A stretch of DNA of 64,000 nt from Agreia sp. Leaf210 (GCF_001421485.1 NZ_LMKK01000005.1:41818-105817); one strand, 5' to 3'; positions 43,353-52,430 are shown, counted from the stretch's first letter. Made by a program: numbers and translations. Notes: generated by a model not told the origin, from the letters alone.

Positions 43353-44287
43353 CGCTGCTTTCCTTCCCGGAGGCGCGGATTCGAGATTCCGTCGACGCCG
43401 AAGTTGATGAGGGTGAGGCTCGTGGCGAGCAGGGCGATGCACAAGCCGGGCGCGAACAGCAGCGCCCATTGACCGGTGAGCAGGGCGTTGGAGTTCTGCG
43501 CCCAGAAGAGCATCGTTCCCCAGCTGACCACCGTGGTGTCTCCGAGGCCCAGATACTCGAGCCCGGCTTCCGCCAGAATCGCCGCTGTCGCGGCTCCGAA
43601 GAAGTTGCCCACGATGAGAGAGGTCATGTTCGGCAGGATCTCGCGGAACACGATCCGGAACGGACGTTCGCCGCTGAAGACGGCGGCCGTGACGAAGTCA
43701 CGAGAACGCAGCGACTGCGTCTGGCTGCGCAGTACGCGCGCACCCCACGCCCATCCGGTGATCACGACGACCACGATGATCATGCCGATGCCGCCACCCG
43801 AGAGGTACGCGGCGATGACGATCATCAGCGGCAGCCCGGGAATCACGAGGAACAGGTTGACGATGAAGTTGATGACATCGGCGCCGAAGCCTCGCACGTA
43901 ACCCCAGCTGAGGCCCACGAGAACTGCGATCACGGTCGAGAGCAGTCCGGCGATGAGTCCGACGAAGATGCTGATCTGCGCGCCCCAGATGAGCTGGGAG
44001 AGCACGTCTTCGCCGGCGGCTGTCGTGCCGAGCCAGTGCGCGGCCGAGGCATCCGCAGAGCGGTCGAAGCCGTTCTGCCTCGCGCCGTACGGAGCCAGCA
44101 GCGGCGCGAAGACCGCGATCAGGATCATCAGTCCGAGGATGATGATGCCGATGCGGGCCTTGCCGTTCGACCACACGGTCGATGCGACGCGCAGCACCAC
44201 CTTGAGCGGGCTCGGTGCGGGCGCGATCGACGCTTCCTCGATGGCGCGCACAGCGCGGGTCGAGGGGGGAATGCTCTGGGTGCTCAT
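43349..44287 (-). CDS. ABC transporter permease, DppC/OppC type
   Basis: A 312-residue permease with about six helices. The N-terminal cytoplasmic segment is followed by a helix (GIIILGLMILIAVFAPLLAPYG) and HWLGTTAAGEDVLSQLIWGA, the OppC N-terminal signature. The EAA-loop region is FSGERPFRIVFREILPNM. It partners the upstream DppB-type permease; genes overlap by four bases. In this family, substrates include peptides, nickel and, in several Actinobacteria and Thermotogae, beta-linked oligosaccharides. Confidence 0.93.
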   Translation of the reverse strand: MSTQSIPPSTRAVRAIEEASIAPAPSPLKVVLRVASTVWSNGKARIGIIILGLMILIAVFAPLLAPYGARQNGFDRSADASAAHWLGTTAAGEDVLSQLIWGAQISIFVGLIAGLLSTVIAVLVGLSWGYVRGFGADVINFIVNLFLVIPGLPLMIVIAAYLSGGGIGMIIVVVVITGWAWGARVLRSQTQSLRSRDFVTAAVFSGERPFRIVFREILPNMTSLIVGNFFGAATAAILAEAGLEYLGLGDTTVVSWGTMLFWAQNSNALLTGQWALLFAPGLCIALLATSLTLINFGVDGISNPRLREGKQR

Positions 44288-45345
44288 CGGCGGGTCCTCG
44301 GGTCAAGCACGCCGTACAAGATGTCGACGAGGAAGTTGGCGATGAGCACGCTCACGGTGATCATCAGGAACAGGGCCTGCATCAACGGGTAGTCCTGGTT
44401 GGTGACCGCGTTGAAGAGCAGGTAGCCGATGCCGGGGTATCCGAACACCCGCTCGACCAGGATCGATCCGCCGACAACGCCGCCGAGTGCGAGCCCGAAC
44501 GAGGTGAGGTTCGGAAGGATCGCGTTGCGTGCCGCGTAGCGCAGGGCGACGGTGCGAGGCTTCAACCCGTTGGCCTCGGCGAAGGTCACGTAGTCGTCGC
44601 CGATCGTCGAGATCATCGTGTTGCGCATTCCGAGAATCCAGCCGCCGAGCGAAGTGATGAGGATCGTCAGCGCGGGGAGAGCGGCGTGATAGATCGCGTC
44701 GCCGAGGAAGCCGATCGTGAACTGCGGTGATGCGGTCGGTCCGTACGCGCCGGAGGTGGGGAACAGCCTGCCGACGTACCCCGCGAAGAACAGCAGAAGC
44801 AGAGCGGTCCAGAAGTACGGGAACGCGCTGGCGAACGACCCCGCGAGGGTGGGCAGGGTGTCGAGCCAGGTTCCGCGCTTCCACGCGGCGAGCACGCCGA
44901 GCAGGGTGCCGAGCACAAAGGCGATGATCGTCACGACGCCGACCAGCACGAGCGTGTACGGCAGCGCGGTGCTGACCAGCTCGGAGACGCTCTGCGGGTA
45001 GAACGTGTACGAGACGCCGAAGTCGAGCGTGATGACCTGATGCAGGTACGCCACATACTGCTCGAGGATGTTGCCGGTCGGCACTCCCAGTTGGGCCTCG
45101 ATGGCCGCCTTGGTCGCGTCGCTGACCGGACCGTTCTGTGCCAGCTTCGCGAGGGCCGCGTCGGCCGGCGAACCGGGCATCAGACGGGGAAGGATGAAGT
45201 TGAGCGTGATGGCCGCCCACAGCGTGAGTAGCAGCAGGCCGGCCTTGCGGGCCACGTAGCCCCATGCCCTCCCTCCGCCTGATCCTGATGTGCGGGGCGC
45301 GGCAGAGACATCGGCGCTGCCGGGCGCGATCGTGACGCTAGTCAT
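44284..45345 (-). CDS. ABC transporter permease, DppB/OppB type
   Basis: A 353-residue permease with about six helices, including LLLLTLWAAITLNFILPRLMPGSP at the N-terminus (OppB signature) and the EAA-type loop FAEANGLKPRTVALRYAARNAILPNLTS. The first 30 residues are a polar cytoplasmic extension. It overlaps the end of the binding-protein gene by eight bases and the next permease by four. Confidence 0.93.
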   Translation of the reverse strand: MTSVTIAPGSADVSAAPRTSGSGGGRAWGYVARKAGLLLLTLWAAITLNFILPRLMPGSPADAALAKLAQNGPVSDATKAAIEAQLGVPTGNILEQYVAYLHQVITLDFGVSYTFYPQSVSELVSTALPYTLVLVGVVTIIAFVLGTLLGVLAAWKRGTWLDTLPTLAGSFASAFPYFWTALLLLFFAGYVGRLFPTSGAYGPTASPQFTIGFLGDAIYHAALPALTILITSLGGWILGMRNTMISTIGDDYVTFAEANGLKPRTVALRYAARNAILPNLTSFGLALGGVVGGSILVERVFGYPGIGYLLFNAVTNQDYPLMQALFLMITVSVLIANFLVDILYGVLDPRTRR

Positions 45346-46990
45346 CGTTGACCTTCTTCAGATGGGTGAGAACGAGCAGGGGTGTGGAGTCGTAGGTCTT
45401 AGGCGAGGCATACGGGTCGGCTTCGCTCGGCCAGCCGGTGAACTTCGCGTTGCTCACGAGGCCCCATGATCCGCCGTAGTACAGGCTGAACACGGGCAGA
45501 TCGTTGTAGACGATGTTCTGCAGCTGATAACCCAGCTGCTTCTGCTTCTCCGGATCGATGGCGAGCTTGTACTGGGTCAGCAGATCGTCGGCTTCGGGGT
45601 TGTCGTACCGCTCGAAGTTGAACACGGCCTCTTCTCCGACCGGCTTGAGGTAGTCACTCGAGAGGAGCCCGTTGAAGTCGCGGAAGATCGAGCCGGTTCC
45701 GCCCGTTCCGCCCATGGCGAGGTCGTACTCTCCGTTGCGCAGAGCCAGTTGGTAGGCCGCGGGCTGCGGGCTCGCCACCTTCACGTCGATGCCGATGGCG
45801 CCCCACTGCTTCTGCACCTCCTGCACGCCCTTGAGCCAGTCGTTGTAGCCGTTGGCCGTCGTGATGGTGAAGCTCAGCTGGGTGCCGGAGGCATCCACGA
45901 GCTTTCCGCCCTGCTGGGTGTAGCCGGCCTGAGCGAAGTACTCGAGCGCCTTCTGCTGGTTCTGGGCCACGAGCCCAGAGTCGGGGATCGAGGGGTCGAG
46001 CAGGTTCTGCTGGTACGGGAGCAGGATGTTGGTCTGGCCCGCCACATCCATGTATCCCTCTGCAGCCGAATCGCCCACGGCCTTGCGATCGAGCGCGAGC
46101 GATAGCCCCTGTCGCACGTTCAGATCGTTGAAAGGAGCCTTGGTCAGATTCGGGAACAGGGCGACCGTGCCTCCCGGCGGGAACCAGTAGGTGTTCTTAT
46201 TGCCGGCCCCGACCCAGGCGCCATCGACATCGGAGATGAACGAATAGGCCCAGTCGTAGCCCTTGGTGGCCACGTCGAGCTGGGTGTTGGTCGCGGGCAG
46301 GATGATGTGCTCGGCGGCGACCTTGTCGGCCTGCCAGTAGGTGGGGTTCTTGTCGATCGTGTACTGCTGAGCGGCGAAGTTGCCCAGGGTGTACGGACCG
46401 GTGCCGACGGGATCGGGGTTTCGGAACGTCGACGGGTCGGGCACATCCTTCCAGATGTGCTCGGGCACGATGAGCGTCGTCGCGATGAGCTGCGCGGCCG
46501 GCACATCGGGTGCCTTGAGGTGCACGGTCACCGTCGTGTCGCTCGTCTCGACCGTGTCGATGTAGCTCCAGATGCCCTGCAGGTCGAAGGTGGGGTACTT
46601 CTTGAGGAGATCGAAGCTGAATGCGACGTCCTTCGGTGTGAAGGGCTTGCCGTCGCTCCACGTGACGCCGTCGCGAATGGTGAACACCACCGTGGAGGGA
46701 TCGGGGAGTTCGTAGCCCGTGGCGAGCCACGGGTGCTCCTCGCCCGTCACGTTGTCGAGAACGACGAGCGGCTCGTACATGTAGAAAGCGGCCGTGCGCT
46801 TGTTCGTCATGTAGGGGTTGAAGTTGCGCTCGAACAGGGGCGAGCCGTTGTCGGCCGCGACGAGCATCGTGTCTTTCGGGATCGAGGGATCGGGTGCGCT
46901 CTCGATCTGGATGCTGCATGCCGCGAGCCCCGTGGTCAGCATGATGGCTGCGACGAGGGCGCCCAATCGGCGTCGGGTTGGGTGCTTCAT
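45338..46990 (-). CDS. ABC transporter substrate-binding lipoprotein, SBP family 5
   Basis: A 550-residue extracytoplasmic binding protein. The lipobox L-A-A-C is at residues 22-25, after a positively charged N-terminus and a hydrophobic stretch, so Cys25 is lipidated. The family 5 pattern is clear: FTIRDGVTWSDGKPFTPKDVAFSFD, NPDPVGTGPYTLGNF, and VRQGLSLALDRKAV. Family 5 proteins bind peptides or oligosaccharides. With a beta-glucosidase in the operon and a LacI regulator beside it, a beta-oligosaccharide such as cellobiose is the more likely ligand here. It is the first gene of the operon, transcribed from the promoter at 47056-47085. Confidence 0.94.
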   Translation of the reverse strand: MKHPTRRRLGALVAAIMLTTGLAACSIQIESAPDPSIPKDTMLVAADNGSPLFERNFNPYMTNKRTAAFYMYEPLVVLDNVTGEEHPWLATGYELPDPSTVVFTIRDGVTWSDGKPFTPKDVAFSFDLLKKYPTFDLQGIWSYIDTVETSDTTVTVHLKAPDVPAAQLIATTLIVPEHIWKDVPDPSTFRNPDPVGTGPYTLGNFAAQQYTIDKNPTYWQADKVAAEHIILPATNTQLDVATKGYDWAYSFISDVDGAWVGAGNKNTYWFPPGGTVALFPNLTKAPFNDLNVRQGLSLALDRKAVGDSAAEGYMDVAGQTNILLPYQQNLLDPSIPDSGLVAQNQQKALEYFAQAGYTQQGGKLVDASGTQLSFTITTANGYNDWLKGVQEVQKQWGAIGIDVKVASPQPAAYQLALRNGEYDLAMGGTGGTGSIFRDFNGLLSSDYLKPVGEEAVFNFERYDNPEADDLLTQYKLAIDPEKQKQLGYQLQNIVYNDLPVFSLYYGGSWGLVSNAKFTGWPSEADPYASPKTYDSTPLLVLTHLKKVNDD

Positions 46991-47055
46991 TGGAACCGCT
47001 TTTCTCAGGTCGACGATGAACTGACGTGAATGGTGGTGACGTGCACGTTCACCAC

Positions 47056-47085
47056 ACTGTATGCGCTTACAGTTTGCAAATGCAA
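47056..47085 (-). promoter_or_regulatory. Promoter of the oligosaccharide operon
   Basis: On the minus strand TTGCAT (47080-47085) and TACAGT (47056-47061) are separated by 18 bases, a good actinobacterial housekeeping promoter. The -10 is overlapped by the LacI-type operator. The leader is about 60 bases. Confidence 0.65.
47058..47071. promoter_or_regulatory. LacI-type operator
   Basis: TGTATGCGCTTACA is a 14-base palindrome with one mismatched pair and the central G-C-G-C typical of LacI/GalR-family operators. It sits on the -10 of the promoter, so the adjacent LacI regulator would repress the operon until its sugar effector is present. Confidence 0.75.
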
Positions 47086-47123
47086 GCGGAATGCCCAGAG
47101 CGCTGCGAGCTCGCAGGCGACAG

Positions 47124-48188
47124 CTACGGGCAGCTCTCCCGCAGCACGACCTGCACTGGAAGCACGAGCGACCGCGCCTCCATTGACGGGTCGTCGAGCC
47201 GCGCGGTGAGCGCCTGAATGGCCGCTCGTCCGAGCTCGACCATCGGCTGATGCACGGTCGTCAGTCGTGGCGACGAGTGCCGCCCGGCCGCGATGCCGTC
47301 GAATCCGGTGACCATGACGTCGTCCGGAACGCTGATGGATCGGCGACCCATCGCATCCAGAACGCCGAGGGCCGTCTGATCGTTCGAGCAGACGATCGCG
47401 TCGGGCAGCGTGTCGACCCCGAGCGCGATCTCGCGCCCCCGCACCCGACTGAAGTCACCGCGGATCAGCTCGACCGTCACCTCGGAGACACCGTCGACAG
47501 CCGCCCGGAATCCCTGCAGTCGCTCGGCATCGTCGGGCGAGTCCTCCGGACCGGCGATGTACAGCAGTCGCCGGGCCCCCGTGCCCAGAACGTGTTCGGT
47601 CATCGCGCGCATGCCGGGAGCGTTGTTGACGCTCACGTGATCGAACTCGTCCGTTCCACGCGTTGCGGCGAGAACGACCACGGGGATGCGCCGGGCCACA
47701 TGGGTGAGCAGCTCGTCGGGCACAGTGCGCGCGAGCACGGCCAGGCCGTCGACCCGGCCCGCGATGTCGTTCACGATCGCCTCGCGCGACGCGCCGCGGC
47801 CGGCGGCCACCATCAGGGCGAACCCGCGTCGCCAGGCCTCGATCTCGGCCCCGCGCAGCACCTCGTCGAAATAGAAGTTGTTCGTCTCGGGTTCGGTCGT
47901 CGGGTCGTCGCGCACGATCGTCACGCCGCCGGATGCCGCCAGGGGCTGAGCGTCGGATCCCGCCACATCGTCGTGGCCGGGAAAGAACAGCCCGATCACG
48001 TTCGTTCGGCGCGCCGCGAGCCCCCGGGCGTTCGCGCTGGGAACGTAGCCGAGGTGTCGTACCGCCTCGAGCACCCGCTCCCGGGTCTGCTCTTTCACCG
48101 AGTCGGGACTGCGCAGCACGCGCGACACGCTGGCGATCGATACGCCGGCGCGCTCGGCCACGTCGTAGACGGTAGGCGCTTTCGCCAT
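47124..48188 (-). CDS. LacI family transcriptional regulator of the oligosaccharide operon
   Basis: A 354-residue LacI/GalR regulator. The helix-turn-helix is TVYDVAERAGVSIASVSRVL (residues 6-25), the hinge is SANARGLAARRT, and the sensing domain follows (VIGLFFPGHDD ... FDGIAAGRHSSPRLTTVHQP). It lies directly upstream of the transporter/beta-glucosidase operon on the same strand, with the operator at 47058-47071 in between, so it is the probable repressor of that operon. A GAGGGGGG stretch precedes the ATG. Confidence 0.94.
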   Translation of the reverse strand: MAKAPTVYDVAERAGVSIASVSRVLRSPDSVKEQTRERVLEAVRHLGYVPSANARGLAARRTNVIGLFFPGHDDVAGSDAQPLAASGGVTIVRDDPTTEPETNNFYFDEVLRGAEIEAWRRGFALMVAAGRGASREAIVNDIAGRVDGLAVLARTVPDELLTHVARRIPVVVLAATRGTDEFDHVSVNNAPGMRAMTEHVLGTGARRLLYIAGPEDSPDDAERLQGFRAAVDGVSEVTVELIRGDFSRVRGREIALGVDTLPDAIVCSNDQTALGVLDAMGRRSISVPDDVMVTGFDGIAAGRHSSPRLTTVHQPMVELGRAAIQALTARLDDPSMEARSLVLPVQVVLRESCP

Positions 48189-48248
48189 GCTCGTTTCCCC
48201 CCTCGTCGCCCTCTAGTCTGCACGACGGGCGCCCGCCACCGAGTCGTC

Positions 48249-48254
48249 GATAAT
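48249..48254 (+). promoter_or_regulatory. -10 hexamer GATAAT, leaderless type
   Basis: GATAAT, six bases (GGTCGG), then GTG at 48261, with no ribosome-binding site. Confidence 0.5.
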
Positions 48255-48260
48255 GGTCGG

Positions 48261-49085
48261 GTGCCTACTTCTCCCCTTGTGACCCTGTCCGACGGACGCG
48301 CCATCCCCCAGCTCGGCCTGGGCGTCTACAAGGTGTCAGACGCCGAGGCGACGGATGCTGTCGCTCACGCCCTCGACGCCGGCTACCGCCACATCGACAC
48401 GGCCGCGTTCTACGAGAACGAGAGGGGCGTCGGTCAGGCGGTCCGTGCGAGCGACGTTCCGCGGCATGAGGTGTTCGTCACCTCGAAGGTCTGGCAGAGC
48501 GACCACGGATACGACGAGACTCGACGGGCGTTCGACGCCAGCCTCTCGAAGCTCGGCTTCGACTACCTCGACCTCTACCTCATCCACTGGCCTGCCCCGC
48601 GGCAGAACCGCTACGTCGAGACCTGGCGTGCGCTCGAGAGCCTCAAGGCCGACGGCCTCGTGCGCTCGATCGGCGTCTCGAACTTCCACCCGCACCACCT
48701 CGAGAGGCTCGCAGCGGAGGGTGGAGAGACGCCGGTGATCAATCAGGTCGAGCTGCATCCGTGGCTTCAGCAGGCCGAGGTGCGGGAGTATGACGCCGCA
48801 CACTCGATCGCGACCGAGGCGTGGTCTCCGTTGGCACGCGGCCGCATCCTCGACGATCCGACGTTGGCGGCGCTCGCCTCGAAGCACGGCCGTTCAGCGG
48901 CTCAGGTCGTGCTGCGCTGGCAACTCGACCTCGGCAACATCGTGATCCCCAAGTCGATCACACCGGCACGTATCCGCGAGAACGTCGACGTCTTCGACTT
49001 CGAACTCGACGACGATGACCGCGCGCGCATCGCCGCGCTCGACAGCGGCCAGCGCACGGGAAAAGACCCCGACGACCTCGGTTGA
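48261..49085 (+). CDS. Aldo/keto reductase (AKR5-like)
   Basis: A 274-residue aldo/keto reductase closely similar to the one at 14520-15356. The tetrad residues are in [15 protein letters not shown] (Asp, Tyr), FVTSKVW (Lys) and YLIHWPAP (His); the cofactor segment is IVIPKSITPARIRENVDVFDF. GTG at 48261 is leaderless in type. It is divergent from the LacI gene with a 72-base gap; whether LacI also controls it is not shown, and no second operator is evident. The substrate is unknown. Confidence 0.92.
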   Translation: MPTSPLVTLSDGRAIPQLGLGVYKVSDAEATDAVAHALDAGYRHIDTAAFYENERGVGQAVRASDVPRHEVFVTSKVWQSDHGYDETRRAFDASLSKLGFDYLDLYLIHWPAPRQNRYVETWRALESLKADGLVRSIGVSNFHPHHLERLAAEGGETPVINQVELHPWLQQAEVREYDAAHSIATEAWSPLARGRILDDPTLAALASKHGRSAAQVVLRWQLDLGNIVIPKSITPARIRENVDVFDFELDDDDRARIAALDSGQRTGKDPDDLG

Positions 49086-49088
49086 CGC

Positions 49089-50399
49089 TCAGGTCAGGTC
49101 GTCGACGTGCAGGTGGGTGCAGGTGTCGGCGAAGTCGTGGAAGTTCGCGAAATCGGGTTCATCCCCGGCATTGATGCGGCACTGGCGCTGGCCGAGTCCG
49201 GAGCCCGAGGGCATCACCTGGTCGAGCACCGCGATCAGGCGCAGCGAATTGTCGTCTGCTCCTGAGAGGCCCTGACCATCGAGCGCGTTGAAGTCCACCG
49301 CATGGCCTCCCCCGCCCACATAGTGCGCCGAATAGATGCCGGCACCCTCGATCTGGCCGGTGCACTTGCGATTGATATCGCTCACTCCGGCCGAGCCGAA
49401 TGTGCGCACGGCGACGACGATCGCGGCGAGGATCTGCGTGTCGATGCCGCAGTTCTCCACGGAGTCACCGGCAGCGATCCACTCGATCTCCTGAAGGTGG
49501 TCGGGCTGGGCGCCCGTCAGACGACCGGCCTGGATGTCGCCGACCAGTTCCAGCGCGAGCGTGCGTGCGTCGTCAGAGATGGGCGCTCCGGGCGCGGACC
49601 CCGCCTGGGCGGCGGCCGCAGCCGCAGCAGCCGCGGCCGCCTCCGCCGCCGCGATGCCTGCCTGGTAGTCCGCTTCTGTGGTTGCGACGTTCTGAGTGAG
49701 CGAGGCGAGTTGAGCCTGCAGCTCCGACTCGTGGGCGGACTGGGCGTTCACCGCGCTGACCGCAGCCTTCTGAGCAGAGAGGGCGTCGGAGAGCGAGGAC
49801 GCCGCCGTGTTCGCCAGCGACGTCAACGCGTCTTTCGCGACCTGCGCCTGATCACTCATCGCCGCCGCGTCGTTGCTCTGCGTCTTCGCGGTGGCATACA
49901 CGCCGGAGACCGTTTGACTGAGTTTGCTCAACGACCCCAGCTTGCCGAGCAGATCGTCGCTCTCGCCGGAGGAGCTGGTCAGCAGCATCGACGTGACGTC
50001 TTCACCACCGCCCAGGCGAGCGAACTGCGCCGCGAGCTGCGCAGCCTGCTTCTTCGACGCGTCCGCGGACGCTTGCAGGGTGGCCGCGCGATCCGCGAGC
50101 GAATCCGCCGTCTTCTGTCCGTCTTCGAGCGCCTTCTGCGCCTTCTCGTTGAGCGTCCACCTCTCGTTGGCCTGCTGCTGAGCTGCCGACGCCTCGTCTT
50201 TCAGCTGCGCGAGGAGTTGGGTGATCTGGTCGACCTCGCTCTGCTTCGCCGATTCGCTCGCCTTCGCGGCCTGCACGTCGTCCCATGACGGGTAGTCGTC
50301 GGCCCGTGCGGCCGCGCCGCCAGACAATGTGGTCGCGCCGACAATCGCGGCGACGACCAGGGCCGTGATCGTATGGTTCGTACGACGTGCTCTGCTCAC
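49089..50399 (-). CDS. Secreted coiled-coil protein with M15-like C-terminal domain
   Basis: A 436-residue exported protein. A signal peptide (residues 1-34, hydrophobic core ITALVVAAIVGATTLS, cleavage after A-R-A) is followed by a long coiled coil (about 40-250) of the kind seen at the N-terminus of NlpC/P60 and EnvC-type wall proteins, an Ala-rich hinge of ten consecutive Ala residues, and a C-terminal domain. That domain has IYSAHYVGGGGHAVDF and later CTHLHVDD. This His...Asp plus His-x-His layout recalls VanY/M15 D-Ala-D-Ala peptidases but is not canonical. A role in cell-wall turnover is inferred. GTG start follows GAGGAC. Confidence 0.75.
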   Translation of the reverse strand: MSRARRTNHTITALVVAAIVGATTLSGGAAARADDYPSWDDVQAAKASESAKQSEVDQITQLLAQLKDEASAAQQQANERWTLNEKAQKALEDGQKTADSLADRAATLQASADASKKQAAQLAAQFARLGGGEDVTSMLLTSSSGESDDLLGKLGSLSKLSQTVSGVYATAKTQSNDAAAMSDQAQVAKDALTSLANTAASSLSDALSAQKAAVSAVNAQSAHESELQAQLASLTQNVATTEADYQAGIAAAEAAAAAAAAAAAQAGSAPGAPISDDARTLALELVGDIQAGRLTGAQPDHLQEIEWIAAGDSVENCGIDTQILAAIVVAVRTFGSAGVSDINRKCTGQIEGAGIYSAHYVGGGGHAVDFNALDGQGLSGADDNSLRLIAVLDQVMPSGSGLGQRQCRINAGDEPDFANFHDFADTCTHLHVDDLT

Positions 50400-50497
50400 C
50401 GATGTCCTCGTTCTCTTGGGCCGCCTACGAAAGTAGACCCGAGTTCGCGAGCATCGACGCAGCAACACGCCACCGGCGCATCACCCACGGCAACTTG

Positions 50498-51481
50498 TCA
50501 CCAGCGGCCGTGCACGGCCTCGCGGAAGTAGCGATCGTAGATGTCGTTGACGCCGTCTTCGAAAGCCTCGCCGAGATAACCGACAGAGCCGGCTGCGGCG
50601 TTCGCACGGGCCTGAGCCACATTGCGCGCACCGGGAATGACCGAGCTGACACCGGGACGCGACGCGACCCACGCGAGGGCCGCCGCGGCAGGTGTCGTTC
50701 CGTCAGGCACGAGCGCCGCGAACTCGCGGGCGGCAGCGACGCCGGCCTCGAAGTCGACACCGGAGAAGGTCTCGCCCACGTCGAACGCGCTGCCGTCGCG
50801 GTTGTAGTTGCGGTGGTCGTCGGCCGCGAACACCGTGTCGGCCGAGTACCGCCCACTGAGCAGACCGGATGCCAGCGGAACCCGCGCGATGATGCCCACT
50901 CCGGCCTCGATGGCCGCGGGCAGGACGGCATCGAGAGGCTTGAGACGGAAGGCGTTGAGGATGATCTGCACCGTTGCGGTGCCGGGGCGAGCGATGGCCG
51001 CGAGGGCCTCGTCGCACGTCTCGACGCTGACGCCGTAGTTGGCGATGACACCGTCGTCGACGAGCGTGTCGAGCGCGTCATACACGGCGTCGGAGCTGAA
51101 CACCGCGGTGGGCGGGCAGTGCAACTGCACCAGATCGAGCGTCTGCACGTTGAGGTTGCGCCTCGAGCGGTCGGTCCACTCGCGGAACTTCTCGAGCGTG
51201 AAGTTCGACGGGTCCTGCGCCTCGCGTCGACCCATCTTCGTCGCCACGGTGACCTCGCTGTCGGGGTGTGCCTCGAGGTACTCGCCGATCAACTGCTCAC
51301 TGCGGCCGTCGCCGTAGACATCGGCGGTATCGAAAAACGTGACGCCCGACTCGACGGCCGCATCGAGAACCGCGTGGGCCTCGGCGGCGCTCACGTCGCC
51401 CCAATCCGCTCCGAGCTGCCAGGTACCGAGTCCGATGCTCGATACGGTTCGTCCAGTGCGTCCGAGAGTGCGATAGTCCAT
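50498..51481 (-). CDS. Aldo/keto reductase (YhdN/general stress type)
   Basis: A 327-residue AKR of the large group that includes YhdN and AKR11/13 proteins: MDYRTLGRTGRTVSSIGLGTWQLG, FFDTADVYGDGRSEQLIGE (Asp, Tyr), VATKMG (Lys) and DLVQLHCPP (His). The C-terminal VSSVIPGARNVAQARANAAA is the NADPH-binding segment. It is a different subfamily from the two AKR5-like genes in the window. TAGGCT, six bases, ATG gives a leaderless start. The secreted-protein gene lies 98 bases downstream on the same strand. Confidence 0.92.
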   Translation of the reverse strand: MDYRTLGRTGRTVSSIGLGTWQLGADWGDVSAAEAHAVLDAAVESGVTFFDTADVYGDGRSEQLIGEYLEAHPDSEVTVATKMGRREAQDPSNFTLEKFREWTDRSRRNLNVQTLDLVQLHCPPTAVFSSDAVYDALDTLVDDGVIANYGVSVETCDEALAAIARPGTATVQIILNAFRLKPLDAVLPAAIEAGVGIIARVPLASGLLSGRYSADTVFAADDHRNYNRDGSAFDVGETFSGVDFEAGVAAAREFAALVPDGTTPAAAALAWVASRPGVSSVIPGARNVAQARANAAAGSVGYLGEAFEDGVNDIYDRYFREAVHGRW

Positions 51482-51487
51482 GCATCG

Positions 51488-51493
51488 AGCCTA
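51488..51493 (-). promoter_or_regulatory. -10 hexamer TAGGCT, leaderless type
   Basis: On the minus strand TAGGCT is followed by CGATGC and the ATG of the aldo/keto reductase. Confidence 0.5.
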
Positions 51494-51583
51494 GGTGCTC
51501 GTCCCCACGCAAGGTCCGTAACGGCGCGATAACGAGAGGGTAACCATCGCATCTCGCTCACTCTGCTCGCAGCCAACCGTCCC

Positions 51584-51589
51584 TAGCGT
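51584..51589 (+). promoter_or_regulatory. -10 hexamer TAGCGT, leaderless type
   Basis: TAGCGT is followed by seven bases and ATG at 51597, the start that also gives the best signal peptide for the DUF4349 lipoprotein. Confidence 0.5.
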
Positions 51590-51596
51590 GACCCTC

Positions 51597-52430
51597 ATGA
51601 AGAGATTCGCGCTCGCAGCCGTCGCCACCGTCGCCGCCGCATTGCTGTTCACGGGGTGCTCCAGTTCGTCCGGGGCGCCGGCCCCTGCCTCGCCCCAGCA
51701 GGAGAGGTCCGCGCCAGGCACGCCTCGAGACGGTGCCGTGTCGGCCGATGCGCAGGTCATCACGACGGGGTGGGTCTCGATCACCGTGGATGACCCTGCC
51801 GAAGCCAGCGGGTCGGCGGTGAGCGTGGTCGAGCAGCACGGCGGGCGCATCGACAATCGTTCAGAACAGGCAGAAACGGGTTCGGAGTCGGCGAGCGCGG
51901 CGCTCACGATCCGGGTGCCTCAAGACGAGGTCACAGAAACGCTCGACGACCTGAAGAAACTCGGCACCGTCGAGTCTGTGTCGATCGCGTCGACCGACGT
52001 CACGACCCAGACGACCGACCTCGATGCCCGCATCACGGCGATGCAGGCATCGGTCGACCGGCTTCTCGACCTCATGACCGCCGCCACTGACACTGACGAC
52101 CTGATCACGCTCGAGTCCGCGCTCTCCACGCGTCAAGCCGAGCTGGATTCCCTGACGTCGCAACGCGACCTACTGGGCGACCAGATCTCCTATTCGACGA
52201 TCGATCTGCAGTTGCACACCGCGGGTGCGATCGCCACCGGTGCGCCCCGGGACTTCTGGGGTGGATTGCTCGTCGGCTGGCGTTCCTTCGTCGGCGCTCT
52301 CAACGGTTCCCTGGTGGCCTTCGGCGTGGCCCTGCCCTGGCTGGCCGTTCTGACAATCCTCGCGTCGGTCACGATCGTCATCATCCGCGCGGTGTCCCGA
52401 CGCAGAGCTTCCCCTCCGCCGGCCTCCTGA
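51597..52430 (+). CDS. DUF4349 lipoprotein
   Basis: A 277-residue lipoprotein: signal peptide MKRFALAAVATVAAALLFTGC with lipobox Cys at about 21, a Ser/Ala/Pro-rich linker, then a DUF4349 domain (about 55-215) with the typical ITTGWVSITVDDP, strands ending LTIRVPQDEV, and a helical coiled-coil hairpin (TTDLDARITAMQASVDRLLD ... LESALSTRQAELDSLTSQRD). A C-terminal membrane helix (FGVALPWLAVLTILASVTIVI) and a basic tail follow, so it is anchored at both ends. The function of the family is unknown. An upstream in-frame GTG at 51588 is inside the -10. Confidence 0.9.
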   Translation: MKRFALAAVATVAAALLFTGCSSSSGAPAPASPQQERSAPGTPRDGAVSADAQVITTGWVSITVDDPAEASGSAVSVVEQHGGRIDNRSEQAETGSESASAALTIRVPQDEVTETLDDLKKLGTVESVSIASTDVTTQTTDLDARITAMQASVDRLLDLMTAATDTDDLITLESALSTRQAELDSLTSQRDLLGDQISYSTIDLQLHTAGAIATGAPRDFWGGLLVGWRSFVGALNGSLVAFGVALPWLAVLTILASVTIVIIRAVSRRRASPPPAS

